A stretch of DNA of 64,000 nucleotides. Source: Minwuiaceae bacterium. Its GTDB lineage: Bacteria; Pseudomonadota; Alphaproteobacteria; Minwuiales; Minwuiaceae. The position numbers and the translations under genes were made by a program. The stretch covers positions 62,001 to 126,000 of the forward strand of contig JANQEE010000011.1 of the NCBI GenBank assembly GCA_028278525.1, read 5' to 3'. Positions 17,704 through 26,304 of the stretch are shown piece after piece. The notes beneath the pieces were generated by a model. The model saw nothing but the letters and a program-made list of their open reading frames with translations. It did not search any database and was not told the DNA's origin. Within the stretch, counting starts at the first letter, position 1, and every line of letters begins with the position of its first letter.

Positions 17704-19371
17704 CTAACCGGGATTGGTTGGGTTTTCCCACCAGGCGCGCCAGGCGCCGGCGTCATAGCCGAAGCCCCGGTCAGTCAGGGCGCTCAGGGCGCCGACCGCG
17801 TCGCCATGCAGCCAACGCGGTTCGTCCATACGGCCCAAGCGGCGGATCAGGCTCTCGATCGTGTCGTGATTGAGTTGGCCGATCGTGGCGGCCGCCCACA
17901 TGGCGGCCGGCGGCGCCGCAAAGTACTTCTCGCTTGGGTTGGGCGGCGCCGACCACGGTTCGCTCAGCAGGCTTTTCGGAACCTCTCCGCTGCCGGAAAC
18001 CGTCATCCCCCACAATAGAATCCACCGGCCAAGGTCGGCTGCGGGCACCGTCACCTGGCCGCCGATCAGGTCGATCGGATGGTCCGGCAATAGACCTTCC
18101 AGTCTGTCGGCAAAGAAGCGAGGCGGCGGGTTTGCCGCTGCATAGCTATAAACCGCATCGCGCAAATCCGCGCCGTGGCGACCGTAACTGGCCGGGTCGG
18201 CGAACAGCGCGTCCAGGTTGCGGCCGGCCTCGGCCCAGTCGACTTCGGCGGAGGGTTGCGGCGACGGCTCCAGCCGTGCCGCCGTTAACGTGGCCGTCAT
18301 GCCGTCCGGTTTCGGCCCCCACAGAATGCCCCGGCCGTCCTCGCCGGCGCCGGTGACGAAGATCCGGCCGCCGACAACGGCCATATCCAACGGATCGCCG
18401 CCGACCACTTCATGGATGATCCGCCAGTCTTTGCCGCTCTCGCTCCGCCAGACCTGTCCGCCGCCGGCGGTTGCGCTAAGCGCCCAGAGCGCACCGTTCG
18501 CGGTAGAGAGGTCTCTGATCCGCCACCCCTCCCGCGGTCCCGAGAGCCGGTGGCTCGTTCTGCCGTCGCTCGTCCAGATCGCGATACCACGATCCTCCCG
18601 AACGCCGGCGTAGAGTCGGTCCGCAGTGGCGGTCAATCCGAATACCGATCGGTCTTCGGGCCAGCCGGGCAGGCCCTCGACGGAATCGCCATCCAGGCGC
18701 AGCAGTTGCCGCCTGTCCCGCTGGATCAGGTAACCGATTGCCAAATCGCGAACGCCGGCGAGATCGATGATCCGGCTGACCTGCCGGTTCGGCGTCGGGT
18801 GGTCGTAGACCTGCCGCCAAGTGGCGCCGCCATCCGCAGAGGCCTGCAGGCCGGCGCGCCAGGCCGACGTCGCCGCGACCAGCCGGCCGCCTGCTTCGGT
18901 CATGGCGTGGGTATGGAAGCTGCGCGCGGTGGGGATGGTCCGGTATTGCCAACGAACGCCGTCGGTGACCATGAAATGGCCCCAACCCAAACTGAACCGG
19001 GAGTCTTCGAATGGCCAATACAGCAACCCGCCCGCGACCGCGGGCTGCCCGGCGTCCTGGCTGAACAAATGCCGCTCGTAGCGCAGGTCGCCGTCGCCGG
19101 GATGGTAGCTGTAAACGTCGGCCGAATTGTGATTCCGCCCCTTCACGCTGTTGACCATCCACAGCCGGCCGGCAAATGCGATCGGGTAGGAAAGCACCGG
19201 CCAGGGGCCGATCTCGGCCAGTACGGGCAAAGTCTCCTGTGCCTGCCCTTGTGTCGGGCCGGTCAGAATGGCGGCAGCGATCAGCCCTTCGCGCACCTTG
19301 CGCGCCAGTCGCGGGATCGCGCCCGATACCAGAGCGTTTCTCCCGATGCGTGTATCTGCAGGTTTATCCAC
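17704..19371 (-). CDS. Exported propeller-like protein of unknown function
   Basis: The protein has 555 residues and is not assigned to a named family. The first ~45 residues form a basic segment, a hydrophobic stretch and a likely signal cleavage after QAQ. The middle (~50-370) has repeated beta-rich units with Asp-box-like elements (SADGGATWRQVYDH, SESGKDWRII, WTSDGRTS), suggesting a sialidase- or BNR-like beta-propeller. The last ~150 residues are helical (RFFADRLEGLLPDHP; the LIRRLGRMDEPRW region) and resemble helical repeats. GTG 19371 is a weakly supported start with no clear Shine-Dalgarno. It lies between the binding proteins and the divergent ATPases of the peptide importer, so it may process or bind the same extracellular substrate. 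Confidence 0.7.
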   Translation of the reverse strand: MDKPADTRIGRNALVSGAIPRLARKVREGLIAAAILTGPTQGQAQETLPVLAEIGPWPVLSYPIAFAGRLWMVNSVKGRNHNSADVYSYHPGDGDLRYERHLFSQDAGQPAVAGGLLYWPFEDSRFSLGWGHFMVTDGVRWQYRTIPTARSFHTHAMTEAGGRLVAATSAWRAGLQASADGGATWRQVYDHPTPNRQVSRIIDLAGVRDLAIGYLIQRDRRQLLRLDGDSVEGLPGWPEDRSVFGLTATADRLYAGVREDRGIAIWTSDGRTSHRLSGPREGWRIRDLSTANGALWALSATAGGGQVWRSESGKDWRIIHEVVGGDPLDMAVVGGRIFVTGAGEDGRGILWGPKPDGMTATLTAARLEPSPQPSAEVDWAEAGRNLDALFADPASYGRHGADLRDAVYSYAAANPPPRFFADRLEGLLPDHPIDLIGGQVTVPAADLGRWILLWGMTVSGSGEVPKSLLSEPWSAPPNPSEKYFAAPPAAMWAAATIGQLNHDTIESLIRRLGRMDEPRWLHGDAVGALSALTDRGFGYDAGAWRAWWENPTNPG

Positions 19372-19487
19372 GGCAAATCAACTTGGTTACGCGGGTCCGG
19401 CTAGCTTATCATTTCAGAGTCCGAAACAAGGTCAGGGGTCGGCTGGAACCGCCGGTCTCATAAAAAAGTGAACAAGGGAGGATCGCA

Positions 19488-20498
19488 TTGGAAGCCGATA
19501 GTGCCGAGCCGTTGCTCTCGGTCGAGGACTTAAGCACGCATTTCCAAACGCCACGTGGGCTCGTTCGCGCCGTGGACGGCGTGTCTTTCGAATTGCAGCG
19601 CGGCCGGACGCTCGGCGTCGTCGGCGAATCCGGCTCGGGTAAGTCGGTGATGGCCCGTACGCTGCTTGGGTTGTTGCCAAGCGTCGCTCGAGTTTCCGAC
19701 GAAACGCAGATCTGGTTCGACAGGCAGGACCTCAGGCAATTGTCCGGCGCCGATTTCCGCAAGCTCTTGGGCCCGGAGATCGCAATGGTGTTCCAGGACC
19801 CGCTGACCTCGCTCAATCCGGTCATGACCGTCGGGGCGCAGATCGGCGAATCCCTGGTCCATCATCTCGGCATGCGGAAGTCGGAGGCGCGTAACCGCGC
19901 CATCGAACTGCTGGCCTCCGTCGGCATCCCGTTGCCGGAACAACGGGTCGGAGTCTATCCGCATCAGCTTTCCGGCGGCATGCGCCAGCGCGTCGCCATC
20001 GCCATGGCGCTGGCCTGCGAACCGAAGCTGTTGATCGCCGACGAGCCGACGACGGCGCTGGACGTTACCGTTCAGGCCGAGATTCTGGACCTGCTTCAGC
20101 GCCAGCAGCAGGAACGGCACATGGCGATGATCCTGATCACCCACGACCTGGGCGTCGTCGCCGGGCGGACCGACGACGTGGCCGTCATGTATGCCGGCAA
20201 GATCGTCGAACGCGCCCCGACCAAGGAATTGTTCGACAATATGCGTATGCCGTATACCGAGGCGCTGATGAACTCTATTCCGCGCCTCGACGATCCGCCG
20301 CATACGGTGATCCAGGCGGTCGGCGGCCGGCCGCCGGACCTGATCGACCCGCCGCGCGGCTGCCGCTTCTCGCCGCGCTGCCGCTATGCGGTCGACCGGT
20401 GCCGCACCGACCCGCCGGAACTTTCGGCGACGCCCGACCGCGCCGATCACGTATTCTCTTGCTGGTATCCGATCGACCGGTCCGAGGTGGCGGCATGA
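19488..20498 (+). CDS. Peptide-type ABC ATPase (DppD/OppD-like)
   Basis: The protein has 336 residues. Walker A is GESGSGKS (~residue 47), Q-loop [14 protein letters not shown], signature [15 protein letters not shown], Walker [15 protein letters not shown] and switch LITHDLGVV. The C-terminal extension with [14 protein letters not shown] carries the cysteines typical of the oligopeptide-transporter C-terminal domain. TTG 19488 is preceded by AAGGGAGGA at 19474-19482. Its stop overlaps the next ATPase start by four bases. It probably energises the permeases encoded on the other strand at 12.4-14.3 kb. Confidence 0.93.
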   Translation: MEADSAEPLLSVEDLSTHFQTPRGLVRAVDGVSFELQRGRTLGVVGESGSGKSVMARTLLGLLPSVARVSDETQIWFDRQDLRQLSGADFRKLLGPEIAMVFQDPLTSLNPVMTVGAQIGESLVHHLGMRKSEARNRAIELLASVGIPLPEQRVGVYPHQLSGGMRQRVAIAMALACEPKLLIADEPTTALDVTVQAEILDLLQRQQQERHMAMILITHDLGVVAGRTDDVAVMYAGKIVERAPTKELFDNMRMPYTEALMNSIPRLDDPPHTVIQAVGGRPPDLIDPPRGCRFSPRCRYAVDRCRTDPPELSATPDRADHVFSCWYPIDRSEVAA

Positions 20499-21481
20499 GT
20501 GCGGCCGAGGCTCTGCTGGAAGTCGACGACCTGGTCGTCGAATACGGCGCCGGCGGCGGGCGCAAGGTGCATGCCGTCTCCGGCGTTAGCTTCGAGTTGT
20601 TGCGCGGCGAAACGCTCGGACTGGTTGGCGAATCCGGCTGCGGCAAGTCGTCGGCCGGCCGCGCGCTGATGCAACTGCCGCGGCCTACCGCCGGACAGGT
20701 ACGGTTGGACGGCGAAGACCTGACGCTATTGTCGGGCGAGGATCTGCGCCGCCGCCGAAGCAAGATCCAGATGATCTTTCAGGACCCGATCTCCTCGCTC
20801 AATCCCCGGCGGCGGGTGCGCGACATCATCGCGGCGCCGTTGCTGATCGCCGGCGACAAGGACAAGCAGGCGCGGGAGATGCGGGTTCGCGAACTGCTTG
20901 ATGCTGTCGGGCTGGACCCGGACCAGGCGATGGACCGGCGGCCGCACGAGTTCTCCGGCGGCCAGTGCCAGCGCATCTCGATCGCACGGGCACTGATCCT
21001 CGAGCCGGAGGTGCTGATTTGCGACGAACCGGTCTCGGCACTCGACGTCTCGGTTCAGGCGCAGATCCTTAATCTGCTGCACGAGATGAAGGACCGCTAC
21101 GGCCTGACCATGCTGTTCATCAGCCACGACCTCGCGGTGGTGAAGAACGTGTCCGACCGGGTCGCGGTGATGTATCTCGGGCGGATGTGCGAACTGGCGT
21201 CGTCGGAGGCGCTCTACGCCCGCCCGGCGCACCCCTATACCGCTGCGCTGTTGAGCGCGATTCCTGAGCCGGATCCGGCCAAGCCGCCGCAGCCGGTCGC
21301 GATGACATCCGGCGAACTGCCGTCGCCGCTGGATCCGCCGAGCGGTTGCCGGTTCCGCACCCGCTGTCCGCATGCGCAGGACCGCTGCGCCCAGGAAGAA
21401 CCGCCGCTGGCTGAAATCGAGGCTGGCCATTACGTCGCCTGCCACTTCCCGCTATGGTCGGGTGCCGCCGCCGCGGATTGA
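20495..21481 (+). CDS. Peptide-type ABC ATPase (DppF/OppF-like)
   Basis: The protein has 328 residues. Walker A is GESGCGKSS, Q-loop MIFQDPISSLNPRRR, signature FSGGQCQRISIARAL, Walker B LICDEPVSALDVS and switch ISHDLAVV, with the cysteine-bearing C-terminus CRFRTRCPHAQDRC. ATG 20495 overlaps the upstream stop as ATGA. Together with DppD it forms the ATPase heterodimer. The M81 peptidase gene follows only 10 bases later, a combination that suggests import and then breakdown of a modified peptide. Confidence 0.94.
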   Translation: MSAAEALLEVDDLVVEYGAGGGRKVHAVSGVSFELLRGETLGLVGESGCGKSSAGRALMQLPRPTAGQVRLDGEDLTLLSGEDLRRRRSKIQMIFQDPISSLNPRRRVRDIIAAPLLIAGDKDKQAREMRVRELLDAVGLDPDQAMDRRPHEFSGGQCQRISIARALILEPEVLICDEPVSALDVSVQAQILNLLHEMKDRYGLTMLFISHDLAVVKNVSDRVAVMYLGRMCELASSEALYARPAHPYTAALLSAIPEPDPAKPPQPVAMTSGELPSPLDPPSGCRFRTRCPHAQDRCAQEEPPLAEIEAGHYVACHFPLWSGAAAAD

Positions 21482-21491
21482 GAGGAAAGTC

Positions 21492-22949
21492 ATGAAAGTA
21501 TTCATTGCGTCTCTGGGGACGGAGACCAACACGTTCTCCCCGTTGCCGACGGGCGAGGAGACCTTCGCCGAAACCATGCTGTTTCATGGCGACGCGACCA
21601 AATCCGATCCCTCGATCTTTTCCGGACCGCTGCATGTCTGGCGGCGTAAGACGGAGGAGATCGGTGGCAGCGTGGTGGAAAGCCTGGCCGCCTTCGCGCA
21701 GCCGGCCGGCATCACGGTCCGCTCCGTCTACGAGAGTTTCCGCGATGAGGTGATGGCCGACCTGAAGGCGGCCCTGCCGGTCGACATGGTGCTCATCTGC
21801 ATGCACGGCGCGATGGTCGCCGACGGCCTCGACGATTGCGAAGGCGATACCGTGGAAGCCCTGCGGCAAATCGTCGGGCCCAACGTGCCGATCGGCCTGG
21901 AACTTGACCTGCATTGCCACGTGACGGAGCGTATGGTCGGCAATGCCAGCGCAATCATCATGTTCAAGGAATATCCGCATATCGATTTCAACGAGCGGGC
22001 GGAGGAACTGTTCGACGTTTGCCTGGCGACGGCGCGGGGCGAGGTGAAGCCGACGATGTCGCTCTACGATTGCCGCATGGTCAGCATGTGGCGCACGCCG
22101 GTGGAACCGATGCGCGGTTTCGTCGACCGGATGCAATCGCTGGAAGGTAAGGACGGCGTGCTATCGGTGTCTTTCGGTCACGGCTTCCCATGGGGCGATG
22201 TGGCGGATGTCGGCGCCAAGATGCTGGTGGTGACCGACAACGACCCGGAAAAGGGCGCGGCTTTGGCGGAGAATCTCGGCCGCCAGATCTGGGAAATGCG
22301 CGAACAGACGGCGCCGGAGCATCTGGATATCGATGCGGCGATAGACCGCGCGCTGGCAACCGACGGCGGTCCTGTGGTGCTGGCCGACGTGTCCGACAAT
22401 GCCGGCGGCGGCGCGCCCAGCGATTCGACCTTCGTCCTGCGCCGGCTTCTCGAGCGCGGCGTCACCAACGTGGTGAGCGGCTGTTATTGGGATCCGGTTG
22501 CCGTGCGCATCTGTATCGAGGCGGGCGAGGGGGCGACCTTCGACTTGCGCGTCGGCGGCAAATGCGGCGTCGCCTCGGGAGACCCCGTCGACCTAACGGT
22601 CACAGTGCGGAAGATCCAGCGCGACGCGGTGCAGAGCTTCGGCCCGTCCGTTGCGCAGCTTGGCGACGCTGTCTGGGTGACGGCGGACGGCATCGACCTA
22701 GTGCTGAATACGAAGCGGACCCAGACCCTGAACCCCGATGCGTTCACCAATTTCGGCCTCGATCCTGCGGAACGCAAGATCGTGGTGGTCAAATCGACGC
22801 AGCACTTCTACGCCGGTTTCGCCCCGATTGCGGCGGACGTGCTATATGTCGCGGCGCCCGGCGCTATCGCGCCGGATTTCGCGGATATCCCGTTCACCAA
22901 ACTGGACAAGCCGTTCTGGCCGAAAGTGGAAGACCCTTTCGCCGGTTGA
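21492..22949 (+). CDS. M81 family metallopeptidase (MlrC-like)
   Basis: The protein has 485 residues. The N-terminal LGTETNTFSPLPT, the metal-binding stretch ELDLHCHVTERM (~residue 140) and the later DVSDNAGGGAPSDS are the marks of the DUF1485/M81 family, named after microcystinase C of microcystin-degrading sphingomonads. Characterised members are zinc enzymes that cleave small or linearised peptides. ATG 21492 has AGAGGAAAG directly upstream. It is the third gene of the plus-strand ATPase operon. Homologues beside Dpp-type transporters are common in Proteobacteria and need not act on microcystin; the real substrate is open. Confidence 0.9.
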   Translation: MKVFIASLGTETNTFSPLPTGEETFAETMLFHGDATKSDPSIFSGPLHVWRRKTEEIGGSVVESLAAFAQPAGITVRSVYESFRDEVMADLKAALPVDMVLICMHGAMVADGLDDCEGDTVEALRQIVGPNVPIGLELDLHCHVTERMVGNASAIIMFKEYPHIDFNERAEELFDVCLATARGEVKPTMSLYDCRMVSMWRTPVEPMRGFVDRMQSLEGKDGVLSVSFGHGFPWGDVADVGAKMLVVTDNDPEKGAALAENLGRQIWEMREQTAPEHLDIDAAIDRALATDGGPVVLADVSDNAGGGAPSDSTFVLRRLLERGVTNVVSGCYWDPVAVRICIEAGEGATFDLRVGGKCGVASGDPVDLTVTVRKIQRDAVQSFGPSVAQLGDAVWVTADGIDLVLNTKRTQTLNPDAFTNFGLDPAERKIVVVKSTQHFYAGFAPIAADVLYVAAPGAIAPDFADIPFTKLDKPFWPKVEDPFAG

Positions 22950-23016
22950 CCTGCGTCAACGCCGGACCGGGGTAACCCTGGTACTGAAATAGGCTCCAGA
23001 TTGGAAGGCCGGTACC

Positions 23017-24579
23017 GTGACCTCGGACCACGTGGTTCAAGACCAGCGCGACGTCATCGCGTTCCTCGGCGCGCCCGCCACCCACGGCGGTGCTGAAGTC
23101 GACCGCATCGATACCCATGGAGCCGTCGTATTTCTCGTCGGCGACAGGGTTTACAAGATCAAACGCGCCGTGGCCTTCCCCTATATGGATTTCTCCACGC
23201 TGGAACGCCGGCTGGCGGCTTGCGAGGCGGAGGTCAGGCTCAACCGTCGCACCGCGCCGGAGATTTACCTGGGTATTCTGCCTATTGTCCGCGATGGCGA
23301 GGGGCGGCTTGCCCTCGGCGAGTCCGACAGCGCGCTGGAGGATGTGGTCGAGTGGGCGGTTCTGATGCGCCGGTTCGCGCAATCCGCGATCTTCGATGCG
23401 ATGGCCAAGAAGGGTGCGTTGACGGACGGCCACATGCGCGACTTGGCGGAAGCCGTCTCCCGGTTCCATAGCGGCGCCGAGGCCCGGCCGATCGACGAGG
23501 CGGCGGATCGTATGCGGGCCATCGCCGAGGAGAACATTGCCGAACTGCGCGAGGATCCCGACCTGTTCGCGGCCGATGCAGTCGACGAGTTGGAAACCCG
23601 GACGCGCAAGTCGCTCGATACTCATGCCGCGCTGCTGGACCGCCGCGGGCGGGACGGCAGGGTCCGCCATTGCCATGGCGACCTGCATTTGCGGAATATT
23701 TGTTTGATCGACGGCAGCCCCGTGCTGTTCGATGCGATCGAATTCAACGACGATCTGGCGATTACGGACGTTTTCTACGACCTCGCGTTTCTGCTGATGG
23801 ATCTCGACCATCGGGGCTTAAGACCGCTCGCCTCCGCCGTGCTGAACCGCTATCTGGAGCAAACGGCGGACTATGACGGACTGGCCGTGCTGGGGCTGTT
23901 CCAGTCCGTGCGCGCTGCGGTGCGCGCCAAGGTTGCTGCGAGTATGACGGCCGTGCAGGTGTCGGAACAGGCGGTGGCGGATCTGCGGGCCGAAGCGGCT
24001 GAGTACCTGCAACGCGCCGTCGGGTATCTGAAGCCGGCGCCGCCCCGGCTGGTCGCGGTCAGCGGTTTGTCGGGTACCGGCAAGACGACGCTTGCCAGGC
24101 AGATTGCCCCGGCGCTCGACCCGCCGCCGGGCGCGGTGGTTCTGCGCAGCGACGTCATCCGCAAGCAGCTTGCCGGCGTGCCGGAGACGGAGACGCTGCC
24201 GCAGGCAGCCTACAGCCGGGAGAGGTCCGCCACGGTGTACGAAACCATGTACAACCGCGCCGAAGCCATTCTGGAGGCAGGCTATTCGGTGATCGCCGAC
24301 GCGGTCTTCGCCCTCCTGTCGGAGCGGCAACAGATCGAGCGGGCGGCGGCCGATGTCGGCGTGCGGTTCGACGGGCTGTGGCTGGAGGCGGAGCCGTTGG
24401 TGATGACCCGGCGGGTTGAAGACCGCGGCGCCGATGCATCGGACGCGACGGCGGATGTGGTCGCCCGGCAGCTCTGTTACGAGACCGGCCAGATCGGGTG
24501 GCCCAGGCTGGTGACCGAAGGGTTGCCCGAAAACGTGGTTCTGGCCGCCAAGGAACTGTTGGGAATCGCGGATTCTTAA
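23017..24579 (+). CDS. Aminoglycoside phosphotransferase-like / P-loop kinase fusion
   Basis: The protein has 520 residues with two parts. The first ~330 residues resemble the APH/choline kinase fold: HGDLHLRNICLIDGSPVLFDAIEFND holds the catalytic HxDxxxxN-like loop and the metal-binding Asp. The second part (~345-520) is an AAA/zeta-toxin-like kinase with Walker A SGLSGTGKTTLARQIAP and a later DRGADASDATADV segment. This two-domain architecture recurs in Proteobacteria and has no established substrate; aminoglycoside resistance should not be assumed. GTG 23017 is the only reasonable start, although its Shine-Dalgarno is weak. Its end overlaps the convergent gene by four bases. Confidence 0.85.
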   Translation: MTSDHVVQDQRDVIAFLGAPATHGGAEVDRIDTHGAVVFLVGDRVYKIKRAVAFPYMDFSTLERRLAACEAEVRLNRRTAPEIYLGILPIVRDGEGRLALGESDSALEDVVEWAVLMRRFAQSAIFDAMAKKGALTDGHMRDLAEAVSRFHSGAEARPIDEAADRMRAIAEENIAELREDPDLFAADAVDELETRTRKSLDTHAALLDRRGRDGRVRHCHGDLHLRNICLIDGSPVLFDAIEFNDDLAITDVFYDLAFLLMDLDHRGLRPLASAVLNRYLEQTADYDGLAVLGLFQSVRAAVRAKVAASMTAVQVSEQAVADLRAEAAEYLQRAVGYLKPAPPRLVAVSGLSGTGKTTLARQIAPALDPPPGAVVLRSDVIRKQLAGVPETETLPQAAYSRERSATVYETMYNRAEAILEAGYSVIADAVFALLSERQQIERAAADVGVRFDGLWLEAEPLVMTRRVEDRGADASDATADVVARQLCYETGQIGWPRLVTEGLPENVVLAAKELLGIADS

Positions 24580-25229
24580 GTCTTGCGTATGCAGAAGTAA
24601 CGGCGGTGTTGCAGCTTCGAATTGACCGGTTCGTAACGCCTATCCGAGATAAGAAACCGGCGCGGGTCCGTTTCGTACAGTGTCAGGCGGTACCAGCCAA
24701 GCCGGCGAACCTTGATGGCGAGTGACCGCTCATCCTCTACCCGATAGTCCTCCAACGGTTCGGGGCCGGCCGGCCGCTGAAAATCGGGTTCTTCCCATCG
24801 CCGAAGCAGCGCGCGCCTGATCCATGCGGTTGCCGTTTCCGCTTCTCGACCGCGTAGAATGCCCCAGTCGCTGCCGCGAAACCCATCCAGTATGTAGTAT
24901 ATCGCTATGGAAAACGTGTCGAAGGCCTGCGCCGGCGACGACAGCAGGACGAGAAAGCCGTGGCTGGTTTCGAACTGGAACCGCAGCTTGCCGCGGAAGA
25001 TCGACATATCGTCGATACGGCGGCCCTTATAACAAAGTGTGAGACTAGGCTGTTCCTCCCCTAGCCAGCGGAAGCCTGTATCGCGAAGCCGGCTGTGCGG
25101 CGCGTCGATACCGAATTCCTGGCGCGCCCTTCCCTGAAGCGCCTCGAAATCCGATATGTGGCTTAATAGGTCGAAGTCGGTTATCGGCTGCAAACCTGTT
25201 GGTCCCGGTAGCGTAAAGGTAACGAGCAA
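24576..25229 (-). CDS. Hypothetical protein
   Basis: The protein has up to 217 residues and I do not recognise it. It is mixed alpha/beta and Trp/Arg-rich (GFRWLGEEQPS, DGFRGSDWGILRGREAE, RRWEEPDFQRP), has no signal peptide or membrane helix, and looks like a cytoplasmic soluble domain. The TTG start at 25229 directly follows an in-frame stop and has no Shine-Dalgarno; a later start at the Met of MSIFRGKL cannot be excluded. Its start lies two bases from the divergent gene at 25232, so the promoters of the two genes must overlap the neighbouring coding sequence if both starts are right. Coding character (GC bias, length) supports a real gene. Confidence 0.6.
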   Translation of the reverse strand: MLVTFTLPGPTGLQPITDFDLLSHISDFEALQGRARQEFGIDAPHSRLRDTGFRWLGEEQPSLTLCYKGRRIDDMSIFRGKLRFQFETSHGFLVLLSSPAQAFDTFSIAIYYILDGFRGSDWGILRGREAETATAWIRRALLRRWEEPDFQRPAGPEPLEDYRVEDERSLAIKVRRLGWYRLTLYETDPRRFLISDRRYEPVNSKLQHRRYFCIRKT

Positions 25230-25231
25230 TC

Positions 25232-25594
25232 ATGCATGAACATCAGAGAATCCTAAGAAAGATATTGGCCTTAAGCGCAGGGCTGGTGCTGGCCTCCGCC
25301 CTGATCGCCGCCGACCTCCTGCTCTGCGCGGCAGGGCCCGGCTGGCCTTTCTTTCTGGGGTTGGCAACGCTCGCCGTCTCGGGTTTCTTCGGCGCCCGCT
25401 GGTTTCTCGCGACAGTCGAGGCGTTTACCAGTTATGACAGCCTCGGATCGCTGTTTCTCACCTTGCTTGTCTGGATCTTGGCGGTCGCTTTCATGTTGGT
25501 TCTGCTGCCGATAGTGATCGTCGTCATGTTGGTTCAATACTGGATTGCCCGAAAGCGTTTCATGGAGGAGGCGGCGGAACGGCCGGCCCCGTAA
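25232..25594 (+). CDS. Small membrane protein, unknown function
   Basis: The protein has 120 residues. Three hydrophobic helices are visible (about residues 12-32, 35-58 and 70-100), with a basic N-terminus and a short charged tail (RKRFMEEAAERPAP). No known domain is seen. ATG 25232 or the overlapping ATG at 25236 is possible; the upstream AAAGG is a weak ribosome site. It converges on the rhomboid protease gene, ending eight bases before that gene's stop. Confidence 0.65.
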   Translation: MHEHQRILRKILALSAGLVLASALIAADLLLCAAGPGWPFFLGLATLAVSGFFGARWFLATVEAFTSYDSLGSLFLTLLVWILAVAFMLVLLPIVIVVMLVQYWIARKRFMEEAAERPAP

Positions 25595-25601
25595 CGATGC
25601 G

Positions 25602-26297
25602 TCAGGGCGCCCAGCGTCTCAGCAGGGTTCCGAACAGCGCCGGCCGGAACAGGAACAAGAGCGGAATGCCGGCCACGAACCCGCCGATATGGGCCCAGTA
25701 GGCCACCCCGTCGCCGCCGCCGGCCGCATGTGCGTTGAAAAGCTGCATCCCGAACCAGATCGCCAGCAGCAGCCAGGCCGGCAGGCGTACGGTCCAGAAG
25801 ATGATGAAGATCGGGATCAGCGTCAGCACCCGGGCATGGGGATAGAGGATGATGTAGGCGCCGAGCACACCGGAGATCGCCCCGCTCGCCCCGATCAGCG
25901 GTATCTGGGAGGCCGGGTCGTTGAGCACGTGGGCGAACGTCGCCAGCACGCCGCATAGCAGATAGAACGCGGTGAACCGGAAGTGGCCCAGCACATCCTC
26001 GATGTTGTTCCCGAACACCCAGAGGTAGAGCATGTTGCCGATCAGGTGGAACCAGCCGCCATGCAGGAACAGCGAGGTGATCAGCGTTATCGCGGCGGGT
26101 ACCTGATAGAGTTCCGGAGGCAGCCGGGCGTCGCCGGTCAACAGGGCGGGGATGGCGCCGAGGCCGAGTATTTCCCGGTGCAGAGCCCGGTCGCCCAATC
26201 CGACCTGCCACAGGAACGCCAGCACGCAGATCACGATCAGCGCAATCGTGACGAACGGAAACCGGCGTGTCGGATTCTGATCGTGCAGCGGGATCAT
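25602..26297 (-). CDS. Rhomboid family intramembrane serine protease
   Basis: The protein has 231 residues with about six to seven helices. The catalytic serine is in GASGAISGVLGAY (~residue 138) and the catalytic histidine in AHIGGFVAG (~residue 204). The oxyanion region HGGWFHLIGNMLYLWVFG is also conserved. Rhomboids cut membrane-anchored proteins within the bilayer. The start ATG 26297 gives the usual short PLHDQNPTRRFP leader before helix 1. It lies seven bases after the stop of the acyl-CoA synthetase fusion on the same strand, so read-through transcription is likely. Confidence 0.94.
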   Translation of the reverse strand: MIPLHDQNPTRRFPFVTIALIVICVLAFLWQVGLGDRALHREILGLGAIPALLTGDARLPPELYQVPAAITLITSLFLHGGWFHLIGNMLYLWVFGNNIEDVLGHFRFTAFYLLCGVLATFAHVLNDPASQIPLIGASGAISGVLGAYIILYPHARVLTLIPIFIIFWTVRLPAWLLLAIWFGMQLFNAHAAGGGDGVAYWAHIGGFVAGIPLLFLFRPALFGTLLRRWAP

Positions 26298-26304
26298 GCG
26301 CGCA

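Noticed and set aside
23017..24579. Aminoglycoside resistance gene
   Set aside because: Only the general APH fold is seen; the fusion with a P-loop kinase is a common housekeeping-type architecture with no link to resistance.
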